Assembly (NCBI GenBank): GCA_052140165.1
Contig: JBKQUM010000117.1
Location: 20,312-84,311 of the forward strand
DNA length: 64,000 nt
Reading direction: 5' to 3'
Origin: Bog-473 sp052140165
Lineage (GTDB): Bacteria > Actinomycetota > Acidimicrobiia > Acidimicrobiales > RAAP-2
The notes below the pieces were generated by a model. The model did no database searches, was not told the DNA's origin, and saw only the letters and a program-made list of their open reading frames with translations. The position numbers were made by a program, and so were the translations under genes. Below, piece by piece: positions 7,918 to 16,275 of this stretch. Position 1 is the first letter of the stretch. Every line of letters begins with the position of its first letter.

Positions 7918-8609
7918 CGAGCGACAACCCCTTGCGTCTTGGCGGAGCACGACGGAGTTGTGCTCTCACCTCTTACGCAAGGACTTGCGCCCAATATGAC
8001 AGCGTGGATGAGAGGCGTGGCAGCCGGTGCGACGTGGCGAAGGCCATTGGTCGCATGGAAGGCAGGCAAGTCGTCTGAACGTGGGCCGCTCGGCTGTACG
8101 TCCGAAGCCTCAGAGAGTCGTGAGACGGCCCTAAATGCCCCCCAGACCCGTTCAATCTGCGCTCAGGCACCACGGGTGCCCTGCACTCGCAAATCGCATC
8201 CTGGAGCCCCGTTTTCGAGATTCTTCAATCTCCCGCCGAGTAACGCTCCTCCAGCCATTGGTCGATTTCATTCGGCGTCAACGAGGAGAAGTTCACTCCG
8301 GCCCGCTGATCACATGCACGAGTGCAGAAAGTCCAAGCGCCCAAGAACCGTCTCTCGTAGCGACCTCTGGTGGACCACTCGCCCGGCTCTTGGCGATGGG
8401 ACACGGCCGTCGGTGTCGGCGGGGCTCTCGTCAGAGGCGCTCAGAGCCGCCGAAGGCATGTCGGGGTAGATCCGTACATGCGGCATTTAGAAAGGCCGAG
8501 ACGCAATCCTGGGGGCGCTGTGGGGCCGTGTGGCGAGACGGCGGCGGCGCACCTCGCCGTTCGCCGGGCATTCCGCACGTCGTGCATCCCTGCTCGTCTC
8601 TTGGAGGAG
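7918..8609. other. Interval without an intact gene, containing one gene remnant
   Basis: Apart from the frameshifted remnant at 8225-8330, no frame here has convincing coding character. The interval separates the nuclease pair from the primase-polymerase gene and probably represents decayed element DNA plus the promoter of the nuclease pair. Confidence 0.5.
8225..8330 (-). pseudogene. Frameshifted fragment of the 6.1-6.6 kb hypothetical gene family
   Basis: One minus-strand frame reads ALVHVISGPE then stops. A shift to the next frame gives RAGVNFSSLTPNEIDQWLEE and a stop at 8225-8227. Concatenated, these match the C-terminus of the intact neighbour (FAHVIGG-SGRAWSS-MTPTEIDEWVE). The upstream part no longer aligns in any frame. 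The fragment therefore looks like the worn-down end of a duplicate gene. Confidence 0.6.
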
Positions 8610-10181
8610 CTACCCCTCGACGATGGGAGTCGGTGGAACGAACCCAGGCTTCGAGTACTGCTCGACCGTGCTCTCACTGCTTGTCCCTGGTTCTGCTTCT
8701 GAGATCTCCCTGCTCACCACTACCGTGGTACTCCCACTAACATGTGTGGTGTTGGTGGGGGTTGAACCTATAGAACGATCAATGGTGAACGAACCAGCCA
8801 ACAGGGGTAACTCACCTAAGTCCTCATGAGTGGGAACACACGGGTCGGTGGTGTCCAAACGAGGATTCTTCCGAGACTCGGGTGGAAGTAGTCGGTAGAT
8901 GTAGGGGTCGTCGTTGTTGCGATCCGGTTCGGGGACGACTTCGATCCAGCCGAGGGTGAGCAACCCTAGGAAGGCCCGCCACACGGTCATCTTGCTAAGC
9001 CCGGTGACCTCGGCGATCTCGGTCTTGACGCAGATCGGCTCGGTGCTCGCCTGCCGCACGGCACTGTCGAGGATGACGTGAAGAACTTGTCTCATCGACT
9101 CAGCCGAAGCCCGATTACCTGGTCCACCCTTGCCGAACTCACTCCGGGTCCACTCGTAGCAGTCGATTTCGGCTCGGATCTCCTCGATGGTCATGACCTG
9201 AGCGACGAGGTAGCGATGCGCATAGAACAAGTTGCGGTCGAACCATGCTCGACCGTGGTCCCGTAGACCATCTTCGAGCGGGCTGTTGAGCATACGGATG
9301 TACAGCGCATCGGGGTCGAACCGCACCGAGGCGGCTCCGAGGATGGCTCGCCACATGGCATGGCTACGGTCTTCGTCGTCCGGGTCTCCGTTGGCCAGCA
9401 GCAACAACGTGTCCCGACCGAGTAGGGCATCCGGATCGACGTTGGCCATTCGTTCGTGGGCCATGCGGTCGAGTGTGTTGGGGTCTCCGACTGCAAAGAG
9501 CCGAGGTGCTGACTTGCTCTTGCGAGCGGGGCGCTCGGGATCAGTAAGTGTGAGAGGTTCTGGCGTCTGGCACCATGCCAGGGGCAGTTCGGCAATCTCG
9601 GCGTCCGGATCTTCCCAGCGGTAGGGCGTTCCGTTCGGGTGGATGCTCGGCGGCAGGACGACTAATCCACTGTTCCTGGTGTCGATCACTCCACCAGAGT
9701 CGGCCTCTGGGTGCGAGCGCAACCACTCTGCGACCACTGGCAAGCGGTCCCCGAACGGCCCGTAGCCCGGTGGGAGGCGGAAGAACAACTGGCGTCCACC
9801 GCCGCCAGTCAGATTCGTGAGTGTCGGTGGGAGCATGCCGTGCAACTCTTCGAGGCTTGCCAGTGCCTCGCTGCCGCTCATCTTGCCGGGCTTCTCGTCT
9901 ACGTCGAGTACGAGGAGGTCTCCGCCTGTTTGTATGCCGATGTTCAGGTTCGGCTCGGCTGCGAACCAGCTTCGGATCTCGGCTTCCGTTGCGGCGGGAC
10001 GCTCCTTGTAACCCTTCTTTAGCCGATGCCATGGCCTTTTGAGCCGAGGTTCTACCGGGACAGTGAACCAGCCTCTATGTGTTGCGTAGTCGAGGGCCGC
10101 ATTGAGGGTGCTGGTCGTGAGGATAGGAGGTGAGCTACCGCTGGCCGCCAGGAAGTCGGGCCATTCGTTGGAAGCCAACAT
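8610..10181 (-). CDS. Bifunctional DNA primase/polymerase-type protein (Prim-Pol) with C-terminal HTH
   Basis: 523 aa from an ATG; an in-frame TTG at 10247 gives 22 extra residues. The N-terminal archaeo-eukaryotic primase domain spans about 26-200: WFTVPVEPRLKRPWH, metal-binding VLDVDEK (Asp93, Asp95), TGGGGRQLFFR and VIDTRNSGLVVLPPSIHPNG (Asp167). Motif II normally has His after GGR; here it is Gln131, which may alter nucleotide handling. A helical middle region precedes a winged HTH at about 390-430 (EIAEVTGLSKMTVWRAFLGLL). No helicase Walker motif is present, so it is a primase without a fused helicase. Such proteins replicate plasmids and actinobacterial integrative elements, which fits the neighbouring integrase. 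Confidence 0.85.
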   Translation of the reverse strand: MLASNEWPDFLAASGSSPPILTTSTLNAALDYATHRGWFTVPVEPRLKRPWHRLKKGYKERPAATEAEIRSWFAAEPNLNIGIQTGGDLLVLDVDEKPGKMSGSEALASLEELHGMLPPTLTNLTGGGGRQLFFRLPPGYGPFGDRLPVVAEWLRSHPEADSGGVIDTRNSGLVVLPPSIHPNGTPYRWEDPDAEIAELPLAWCQTPEPLTLTDPERPARKSKSAPRLFAVGDPNTLDRMAHERMANVDPDALLGRDTLLLLANGDPDDEDRSHAMWRAILGAASVRFDPDALYIRMLNSPLEDGLRDHGRAWFDRNLFYAHRYLVAQVMTIEEIRAEIDCYEWTRSEFGKGGPGNRASAESMRQVLHVILDSAVRQASTEPICVKTEIAEVTGLSKMTVWRAFLGLLTLGWIEVVPEPDRNNDDPYIYRLLPPESRKNPRLDTTDPCVPTHEDLGELPLLAGSFTIDRSIGSTPTNTTHVSGSTTVVVSREISEAEPGTSSESTVEQYSKPGFVPPTPIVEG

Positions 10182-10478
10182 GGGGACGCCTCTGTTCTTG
10201 GACGCCTTGCTGTGAAGGAATCCCGATGGCGACTCGGAGGCGTCCAAGCGAACAAGCCGCCACCGGGGATACTTCCAGTGTGACAGATGAACTCGTCTTG
10301 CTTTTGCAAGGGCCGACCAGGGGTTATGCCCGGCGAGGCAAGCTCATTCGTCTTCCTCTTCGTCGGGCGGATGAGTGCGTGGTAACGCATGATCCCGGCT
10401 TCGGTCGAGGGCTTCTTCGTTCTCGACTGGGGTGTTAGAGCATTCAAGTTGCTCGCTACGAGCGGTCTGTTCGCTTGC

Positions 10479-12101
10479 TTACGAGGCCCGTGAAGATGTC
10501 GGATCGCTTGGCGACTTCGGAATGGGCCGACCCTTCCTTTTCTTCCTCTTGATCTCGTCGGGAGTCAAGAGACGGTCACGGAGGATGGTCTCAGGCAAGG
10601 GTTGTTCGGGATCCGTGCTGAACAAGATCGTCGGAACTCGCCATGCGCCATCGGCACCCCGATACATCCTGACCATCTTCTGGATTGCCGCCGTGCGGTA
10701 GGCCACCTTGACCCGATCCGGATCGAAGTTGTGGCTACCAAGGTTCGTAGCCTTGCCGACCTCGATACGATCCACGAGGCTCAGGATGATCGCCCGCTTG
10801 TCTTCGGCAGACATGTCTTGCCATCCGGACTGGACATCGCCTCCTAGTCTGCTGAGAGCCGTTCTGCCACGAAGGCTCGCCAACTCAGTATCCCGGCCCT
10901 CGATCCGCTCCCGAAGCCGTAGGGATTGCTTCTGGTAGTTCTTACGGTCTATCTCGCCGTCACCGAGCATGTCTGACAGGTCCGAGAGAATCTTGTCGTC
11001 CTCGGCGTTGGCCAGTACCAACTGACGAGCCTTCTCGGCACCGCCTTCCTCTTCGCCCCGGAGCACGTCTCGAAGATCAGGTGAGTCGGCCATGGGCAAG
11101 ATCAGGTCGAAGACGAACCGCTCGAACTGGTCAGCATTGATCGAGACGCCACCACAGCCGATGTTCCCTTCCTTCCGGCACCTGTAGCGCCTACCGTCAC
11201 TCCGGGGGTTGGCGTGCAGGAACTGGCCGCAAAGCGCACACTTGGCGATTCCCCGGAGCGGATAGCTCTGACTAGCTCTCGGCTGCCGACGAGCAGGGTC
11301 TTGGAGGATGGTGCACACCTGCTGCCACTTAGCCTCGTCCAGGATCGGCTTCCACATCGCTTTGCCGATGATCTCGCCTTGGTGCTCACGAAGACCAGCC
11401 ACACGAGGCGATGTGAGGATCGACTTGACCTGAGTGTCGTAGAAGACGTTCCCCTTGGTCGAACGAATGCCCCGGTCATTCCAGTCCTTGGTCACGGCTC
11501 GAAGACTGATACCTTCAAGAATCCGCTCGGCAGCTTCCCGGATTAGGACTGCCTCCGGCTTGTTGATGGTGACCTTGTCCTTCTCGTATCCGAAAGCACG
11601 GCTACCACCAGTCGGCAAACCCTTCCTGGCACGAGCCAACATCGCCTTCTTCGTCCTGTCGCTGATTCGGTCGGTCTCGTACTTGGCGTCGTTGACCTCG
11701 TCCCGTAGATCCTTGCGGTCTCGGGAATCGTTCAGGTTGTACTCGTTGTGCCGCCGATCAGTGCGAACACGGATCATGCCAGCGGCTCTGGCCGCCTTCA
11801 TGAAGTCCTCAAGCTCAGACGGCTCACGGTGCAGTCGGTCGGAGATCGACACAACAACCACGTCGATCTTCCCTGCACGTATGTCGGCCATCATGGCGTC
11901 GTAGGCCGGTCGTGGCTTGTTGGGATCAGCCGCCGTCGTGTCGTTGTCCTCGTAGGGACCGACGATCTGCCAGCCTTCTCGCTCGCAGATGTCTCGACAG
12001 TCTTCGAGTTGCCGGTCCACTCCTAGCCTGCGTTGTCTGGGGTCCGAGGAGATCCGAACGTATACTGCCGCATTGGTCCTGGTCCTAGGCTTGGCAGCCA
12101 T
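10479..12101 (-). CDS. Large serine integrase (site-specific recombinase)
   Basis: 540 aa. The resolvase-type catalytic domain starts AVYVRISSD with nucleophile Ser18, followed by VVVVSISDRLHRE. The Recombinase domain (about 160-270) contains KGLPTGGSRAFGYEKD and WNDRGIRSTKG. A zinc ribbon uses CALC and a later Cys pair (RCRK...GCGG), and a coiled-coil-rich C-terminus follows. This is the architecture of phiC31/Bxb1-type integrases that insert phages and integrative elements at a single attB. It reads away from the element edge and starts only about 40 bp from the broken secernin gene, placing attL/attR at the junction. No recombination directionality factor was recognised. Confidence 0.95.
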   Translation of the reverse strand: MAAKPRTRTNAAVYVRISSDPRQRRLGVDRQLEDCRDICEREGWQIVGPYEDNDTTAADPNKPRPAYDAMMADIRAGKIDVVVVSISDRLHREPSELEDFMKAARAAGMIRVRTDRRHNEYNLNDSRDRKDLRDEVNDAKYETDRISDRTKKAMLARARKGLPTGGSRAFGYEKDKVTINKPEAVLIREAAERILEGISLRAVTKDWNDRGIRSTKGNVFYDTQVKSILTSPRVAGLREHQGEIIGKAMWKPILDEAKWQQVCTILQDPARRQPRASQSYPLRGIAKCALCGQFLHANPRSDGRRYRCRKEGNIGCGGVSINADQFERFVFDLILPMADSPDLRDVLRGEEEGGAEKARQLVLANAEDDKILSDLSDMLGDGEIDRKNYQKQSLRLRERIEGRDTELASLRGRTALSRLGGDVQSGWQDMSAEDKRAIILSLVDRIEVGKATNLGSHNFDPDRVKVAYRTAAIQKMVRMYRGADGAWRVPTILFSTDPEQPLPETILRDRLLTPDEIKRKKRKGRPIPKSPSDPTSSRAS

Positions 12102-12110
12102 ACTGCGAGC

Positions 12111-12344
12111 TTAGTTCATCATGGTGGCAATCACATTACTGAGGCCCCAGAGCCAGGTGGGGCACGACAAGAAGGTGGCGTGCGCTCCGGTGTCGCCGAT
12201 CGAGAGGTACTGCGTGCGCAGCGTGCAGCCGGCCGAGCTGCGCCGGCCGAAGGGCCAGGCGACCTGCACCTCGCCCGGTGGGCGGTCCGAGTTCTTGGCG
12301 AACACCATGCCGGCCGGCCCCGGGGCGCACAGCGTGTCGCACAT
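12111..12344 (-). pseudogene. Truncated secernin/C69-family dipeptidase, N-terminal part only
   Basis: The ATG-initiated frame begins MCDTLCAPGPAGMVFAKNSD, the signature of C69 (secernin-type) N-terminal-nucleophile hydrolases, where the Cys after the initiator is the nucleophile. Homology continues through CPTWLWGL, where intact proteins go on with E-x-G-x-NE. Here the frame diverges into SNVIATMMN and stops. Only about 67 of the usual several hundred residues remain. The break coincides with the serine integrase end, so the gene was probably split by element insertion; its 3' part should lie beyond the other element end, left of the window. Confidence 0.8.
12120..12150. other. Probable attachment-site junction of the serine-integrase element
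   Basis: Secernin homology ends at CTC TGG GGC CTC on the minus strand (about 12142), and foreign sequence follows to the integrase start. Serine integrases exchange at a 2-bp core inside attB sites of about 40-50 bp, so the crossover should lie within this stretch. The exact core cannot be fixed without the other end. Confidence 0.6.
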
Positions 12345-12372
12345 GGTCGCAGTGTAGGGAGGGTGGCTATCG

Positions 12373-13662
12373 TTGGACGACGTGGAACCGCGCGCCGTCC
12401 TCGCCCCCGACGAGATCGACCTCTCCGACATGGAGTTCTGGGCCCGCCCCTGGGACGAACGCGAGGGAGCGTTCCAGACGCTGCGGCGCGAGCGCCCCAT
12501 GCCCTTCTTCAAGGAGCCCGAGATCCCCGAGGCACTCACCTATGTGATCCCCAAGGGCCCCGGCTACTACGCGCTGACGCGCCACGCCCACATTTCCGAG
12601 GCGAGCCGCCACCCCGAGATCTTCCAGTCCGGGCAGGGCGCCACGTCCATGATGGACATGCCGGCGGAGATGCTCGACTTCTTCGGATCGATGATCAACA
12701 TGGACAACCCGCGCCACGCCCGCCTCCGCCGCATCGTGTCGGCCGCGTTCAACCCCCGCATGATCAAGTCCATCGAGGACCGTATCGATTTCGTCGCCAG
12801 CGACGTCATCGACCGTGTGGCCCCGTTGGGTGGGTGCGACTTCGTGACCGAAGTCGCGGCGCGGCTCCCGCTCGAGATCATCTGCGACATGATGGGTGTC
12901 GCCGCAGCGGACTACGACACCGTCTTCCACGCCTCGAACGTCATCCTCTCCAACGGCGACCCCGAATACGTGGAGGAGGGCGCGGACCCGATGGTCGCCT
13001 TCATGACCGCGGCCCAGCAGCTCAACATCCTCATGACCGATCTCGCCGGCTTCCGCCGAGAGCACCCGACCGAGGACGTCACTTCCGCGCTCGTCAACAC
13101 GAACGTCGACGGGGAGGCCCTCACCGACACCGAGCTGGCCTCGTTCTTCATCCTGCTCGTGGTCGCCGGCAACGAGACGACCCGCAACGCCATCAGCCAC
13201 GGCCTGCTGGCGATGAGCCAGTACCCCGACCAGCGGGCACTGTGGCAGGCCGACCCGGCCGGGATCGCCGCCACCGGCGTCGACGAGATCGTGCGCTGGG
13301 GCTCGCCGGTGATCTGGATGCGCCGCACGGTGGGCGCGGACACCGTGCTCGGCTCGGTCGAGCTCCACCGAGGCGACAAGGTCATCATGTTCTACAACTC
13401 GGCCAACCGCGACGAGGACGTCTTCGAGGACCCGTACACCTTCGACGTGCGGCGCAACCCGAACCCCCACATCGGGTTCGGGGCGGCGGGGCCGCACTTC
13501 TGCCTGGGCGCGCACCTGGCCCGCCAGGAGATCGACGTGATGTTCCGCCGCCTCTTCGAGCGCCTGCCCGACATCGAGAGCGTGGGCGAGCCGGACCGGC
13601 TGCTCTCGCCGTTCATCAACGGGATCAAGCACCTCGACTGCACCTTCACCCCGGCCGGCTGA
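12373..13662 (+). CDS. Cytochrome P450 (CYP124/125/142-like)
   Basis: 429 aa from a TTG with AGGGAGG upstream; a GTG three codons later is also possible. All P450 landmarks are present: INMDNPRHARLRRIVSAAF (C-helix), oxygen-activating AGNETTRN (265-272), the ExxR pair Glu305/Arg308, and heme-binding FGAAGPHFCLG with ligand Cys377. The MDNPRHxRLR and AGNETTRN motifs are typical of the actinobacterial steroid/branched-lipid hydroxylases CYP124, CYP125 and CYP142, so a sterol, terpenoid or methyl-branched lipid substrate is plausible. It needs ferredoxin and reductase partners; a 3Fe-4S-type ferredoxin is encoded 4.4 kb downstream. Converges with the hydrolase gene. Confidence 0.93.
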   Translation: MDDVEPRAVLAPDEIDLSDMEFWARPWDEREGAFQTLRRERPMPFFKEPEIPEALTYVIPKGPGYYALTRHAHISEASRHPEIFQSGQGATSMMDMPAEMLDFFGSMINMDNPRHARLRRIVSAAFNPRMIKSIEDRIDFVASDVIDRVAPLGGCDFVTEVAARLPLEIICDMMGVAAADYDTVFHASNVILSNGDPEYVEEGADPMVAFMTAAQQLNILMTDLAGFRREHPTEDVTSALVNTNVDGEALTDTELASFFILLVVAGNETTRNAISHGLLAMSQYPDQRALWQADPAGIAATGVDEIVRWGSPVIWMRRTVGADTVLGSVELHRGDKVIMFYNSANRDEDVFEDPYTFDVRRNPNPHIGFGAAGPHFCLGAHLARQEIDVMFRRLFERLPDIESVGEPDRLLSPFINGIKHLDCTFTPAG

Positions 13663-13710
13663 GCCGGGCGCGGGACCGGCCGCACTCCCCCGGCGCCGGC
13701 CCGCGGCGCG

Positions 13711-14583
13711 TCACCCCCGGCGGTACCCCCCGAGGTGTTCGACGATGCGCGCCTGGATGACCTCGGCGGTCGGGTCGGTCCAGACGCTGAGATGGGTCCC
13801 CCGCTCCACGCGCAGGATCTCGGACCCGGCGATCCCGGCGAGGGCCCGTTCGGAGTGCTCGGGCCCGACGTCGCTGTCGGCGGTGCCGTGGACGAGCAGC
13901 GTGGGCGACACCACGGAGCCGAGCGGGACGTCGAGGCCGGGGAAGCGGTGCTCGTCGTTCTTCAGCCCGGCGCGGCGGCCCGAGAGCGTGGCGCTGAGGT
14001 CGAGGACGAAGTCCCGCGTCTCCTCGTGGTCCCAGATGTGCTCGGTCAGCTCCTCGACCTCCGCGTCGGTCAGGTGCCCCTCCTCCTTGACGGTCGAGGC
14101 CACGAGGGACTTCGGCGCGTGCTCGGCCAGGGCACGGAGGACGTGGTGGCCCAGCCCGCTCGACATCAGGCTCCGCTCGATGCGGGCGACCCCGGTGGCG
14201 AACGTGTACGGACCGCTGACGGCGGCACAGGCGACGAGCGACCGCACGCGTTCGGGGTGCGCCGCGGCCAGCTGGTAGGCCGAGGGACCCCCACCCGACC
14301 AGCACATCACCGCGAACGAGTCGACCCCCAGGCCGTCCATCAGCCCCCGCAGCAACTCGGCGGTGCCCTCCGCGCCGCCATTGGCCTCGGTGAGCGGCGT
14401 GCCCGGATAGCCGGGCCTCGAAGGGGCGACGACCCGGAACCCGGCATCGACGAGGAAGCGGCCCATCAGCGCACCCTGGTCCGAGCCGCCCGGTGACCCG
14501 TGCACGAAGAGGACCGGGCTGCCGTCCCCGTGGTCGACGAAGCCGACGGCACCTGAGGGGGTCTCGAGGACGAGGTCGCCCAT
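13711..14583 (-). CDS. Alpha/beta-hydrolase
   Basis: 290 aa. The ATG was chosen because the upstream extension overlaps the AhpD-like gene and is Arg-rich. Canonical fold markers: oxyanion HGSPGGSDQ, nucleophile elbow CWSGGG (Ser with Cys in place of the first Gly), the acid region VHGTADSDVGPEH, and catalytic His in GTHLSVW near the C-terminus. The family includes esterases, epoxide hydrolases and ring-cleavage C-C hydrolases; the sequence does not decide. It lies 8 bp downstream of the AhpD-like gene and follows a TetR gene, suggesting an inducible small-molecule catabolic operon. Confidence 0.88.
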   Translation of the reverse strand: MGDLVLETPSGAVGFVDHGDGSPVLFVHGSPGGSDQGALMGRFLVDAGFRVVAPSRPGYPGTPLTEANGGAEGTAELLRGLMDGLGVDSFAVMCWSGGGPSAYQLAAAHPERVRSLVACAAVSGPYTFATGVARIERSLMSSGLGHHVLRALAEHAPKSLVASTVKEEGHLTDAEVEELTEHIWDHEETRDFVLDLSATLSGRRAGLKNDEHRFPGLDVPLGSVVSPTLLVHGTADSDVGPEHSERALAGIAGSEILRVERGTHLSVWTDPTAEVIQARIVEHLGGYRRG

Positions 14584-14591
14584 GGCAGCCC

Positions 14592-14939
14592 CTACCCGCC
14601 GAAGAATTCCTGGAACGCCGCCAGCGCCCGCGGCCCCCAGACCGTGCCGGGACCGCCGTTCATGGAGATGGCGACGCCGATCATCTCGGCGACCTCCCCA
14701 CTGCTGGCGCCGCGCCGGGCGGCGCCGCGGGCGTGCGCGGCCACGCAGCCGTCGCACTCGCGCGTGATGGCGATGGCCAGGGCGATCAGCTCCTTGGTCT
14801 TGGCCGGCAGGGCGCCGTCCGCCATGGCGGCCGTGCTGAGGGCGCCGTAGGCGGACATCACCCCCGGGATGGCGAGGCGGAGCGCGTCGTAGGGCTCGCG
14901 GAGGTCCTCCTGGACATGGTGAAAGTGCTCGGGTTCCAT
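14592..14939 (-). CDS. Carboxymuconolactone decarboxylase/AhpD-family protein
   Basis: 115 aa, the usual length for the single-domain family. The signature TKELIALAIAITRECDGCVAAHARGA contains the CxxC pair and downstream His used by AhpD-like alkylhydroperoxidase or disulfide-relay members; true decarboxylases often lack the CxxC. A peroxide-detoxifying or thiol-redox role is therefore favoured. It sits between TetR and hydrolase genes in one transcription direction. Confidence 0.9.
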   Translation of the reverse strand: MEPEHFHHVQEDLREPYDALRLAIPGVMSAYGALSTAAMADGALPAKTKELIALAIAITRECDGCVAAHARGAARRGASSGEVAEMIGVAISMNGGPGTVWGPRALAAFQEFFGG

Positions 14940-14966
14940 GGGCGCATGCTCGCGCGCTCGGGAAGG

Positions 14967-15530
14967 TCAGGGCGCCGGTGCGTGCTCGATGGCACGCGTC
15001 ACGGCCACGGCGAGCGTGTCCTGCAGCAGCTGGAAGTCGGCATCGAGCTGCCGGGGCGAGTGGGCGGCGAACCTCCCGCCTGCCTCGCTCGCCGCGAAGC
15101 CGAGGACGGCGGTGGCGAGGATCCGCTCGAGCTGGACGGCGTCGTGATCATCGACGCCGGCGTCGTGCAGGGCCTCGTAGACGGCGTCACGGGTCCGTCG
15201 GGCCCCCGGAGTCGCCGCCGGCCGCTGCAGGAGCAGCGGAAAGACCTGGGGGTGGCGGAGTGCCGCGGCGCGGGTCCCCCGCGCCAGCGCGGCGAGGCGG
15301 TCCGGCCAGGGCTCGGACGGGTCGGGCAGCGGGACCTCCCACAGGATCCGCTCGACGAGCCCGTCGAGCAGGTCCGCCTTGTTGGCGACGTGGCGGTACA
15401 GCGCCATGGGCGTGACACCCAGGCGGTCGGCCACGGCCTGCATCGTCACGGCCGGCAGGCCCTGCTCGTCGGCCAGCTCCAGGCTGGCGGCCAGCACGGC
15501 GCTGCGATCGATCTGGGCGGGCCGTCCCAT
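14967..15530 (-). CDS. TetR/AcrR-family transcriptional regulator
   Basis: 187 aa. The N-terminal helix-turn-helix (about 9-55) reads AVLAASLELADEQGLPAVTMQAVADRLGVTPMALYRHVANKADLLDGLV, an exact family pattern. The helical C-terminal ligand domain resembles the TetR-C group, and no ligand can be named. The gene is first in an apparent three-gene unit with the AhpD-like and hydrolase genes (27 bp and 8 bp gaps) and presumably controls it. Confidence 0.93.
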   Translation of the reverse strand: MGRPAQIDRSAVLAASLELADEQGLPAVTMQAVADRLGVTPMALYRHVANKADLLDGLVERILWEVPLPDPSEPWPDRLAALARGTRAAALRHPQVFPLLLQRPAATPGARRTRDAVYEALHDAGVDDHDAVQLERILATAVLGFAASEAGGRFAAHSPRQLDADFQLLQDTLAVAVTRAIEHAPAP

Positions 15531-15574
15531 GCCGGCCAGTATCGCCCAGCCGCCGCCGACCGCCGTGGACGCGC

Positions 15575-16180
15575 TCAGCCGCCGGTGCCGGTGCTCCTCG
15601 GGCCGCGGTTGCGGACCTCCTCCACGGCGGACATGGCGTCGCGCAGCTCACGGATCCAGTCCGCCTCGTGCTGGGCCACCAGGCGCACGCACCAGGCCAG
15701 GGCCTCGCTGCGGCTGCGGGCCACGCCCGCGTCGATCAGCGTGTCGAGCACGCGGCGGTCGCCCATGCGCAGGCGGGTCATCACCGGCACGCCGGCCGTG
15801 GTGAAGAGGGCCTTGGACCCGCCGCACTCCGCACCCCACGAGACGGTGCGCCGGAAGGCCGGCTGGGCCTCCTCCGCGATGCGCATGCGGGCACTCCGGC
15901 TCTCCTCGCGGAACCCGCTGATGCGGGCCTGCTCGGCCACCCTGACCTCGTCCTCGCCGGCGCCCTCGGGGAGCTGCGGCGGCGCCAGGGTGCCGACCAC
16001 CTGGACTTCGTCGCCGTCGATCTCGATCGTCGGACTGCCCTCGAACCACCTGTCGGGCACCCGGCCGGCGAACCAGGCACCGATCAGCCGCTCCTGCTCC
16101 GGGCCCGACGGGGGCGGAGCGGCCGAGCGCCGCCGTCCGCGGGGGGCGCCCCTTCTCATCTCATTGGCTTCATCGTTCAT
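15575..16180 (-). CDS. Hypothetical protein with possible C-terminal ribbon-helix-helix-like segment
   Basis: 201 aa from ATG 16178-16180. A TATAAT hexamer lies immediately upstream, so the true start may instead be the ATG at 16159. No family is recognised. The N-terminus is basic and Pro-rich. The last 60 residues (MTRLRMGDRRVLDTLIDAGVARSRSEALAW, then an amphipathic helix) resemble the length and pattern of ribbon-helix-helix regulators of the 'L..L...G.a.SRSEAl' type. It is divergent from the ATP-grasp gene across an AT-rich spacer, which would suit a regulator. Confidence 0.6.
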   Translation of the reverse strand: MNDEANEMRRGAPRGRRRSAAPPPSGPEQERLIGAWFAGRVPDRWFEGSPTIEIDGDEVQVVGTLAPPQLPEGAGEDEVRVAEQARISGFREESRSARMRIAEEAQPAFRRTVSWGAECGGSKALFTTAGVPVMTRLRMGDRRVLDTLIDAGVARSRSEALAWCVRLVAQHEADWIRELRDAMSAVEEVRNRGPRSTGTGG

Positions 16181-16275
16181 ATTATACAATTACATAATTA
16201 CATACCTGGTTTCAAGGGCTCAGAGGTGGGCCTTCATTTGTCTGTGTCATACGTTTACCTTATATACTTAGTCCC
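16178..16275. promoter_or_regulatory. AT-rich divergent promoter/operator region
   Basis: A markedly AT-rich island in GC-rich surroundings. On the minus strand it has a perfect TATAAT hexamer (16181-16186) and overlapping ATTACAT direct repeats (about 16190-16206). A second AT-rich patch (about 16255-16268, containing TTATATACTTA) lies just before the ATP-grasp start. It probably drives both flanking genes; the direct repeats could be operator sites. Confidence 0.55.

Noticed and set aside
12033..13760. 575-codon plus-strand frame over the P450 gene, rich in Arg, Pro and Gly
   Set aside because: It is a shifted reading of the P450 gene, which has all heme and I-helix motifs in its own frame.
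14493..16271. 592-codon plus-strand frame opposite the AhpD-like, TetR and RHH-like genes
   Set aside because: Arg/Gly-rich antisense frame, typical of high-GC DNA; three well-supported genes occupy the other strand.
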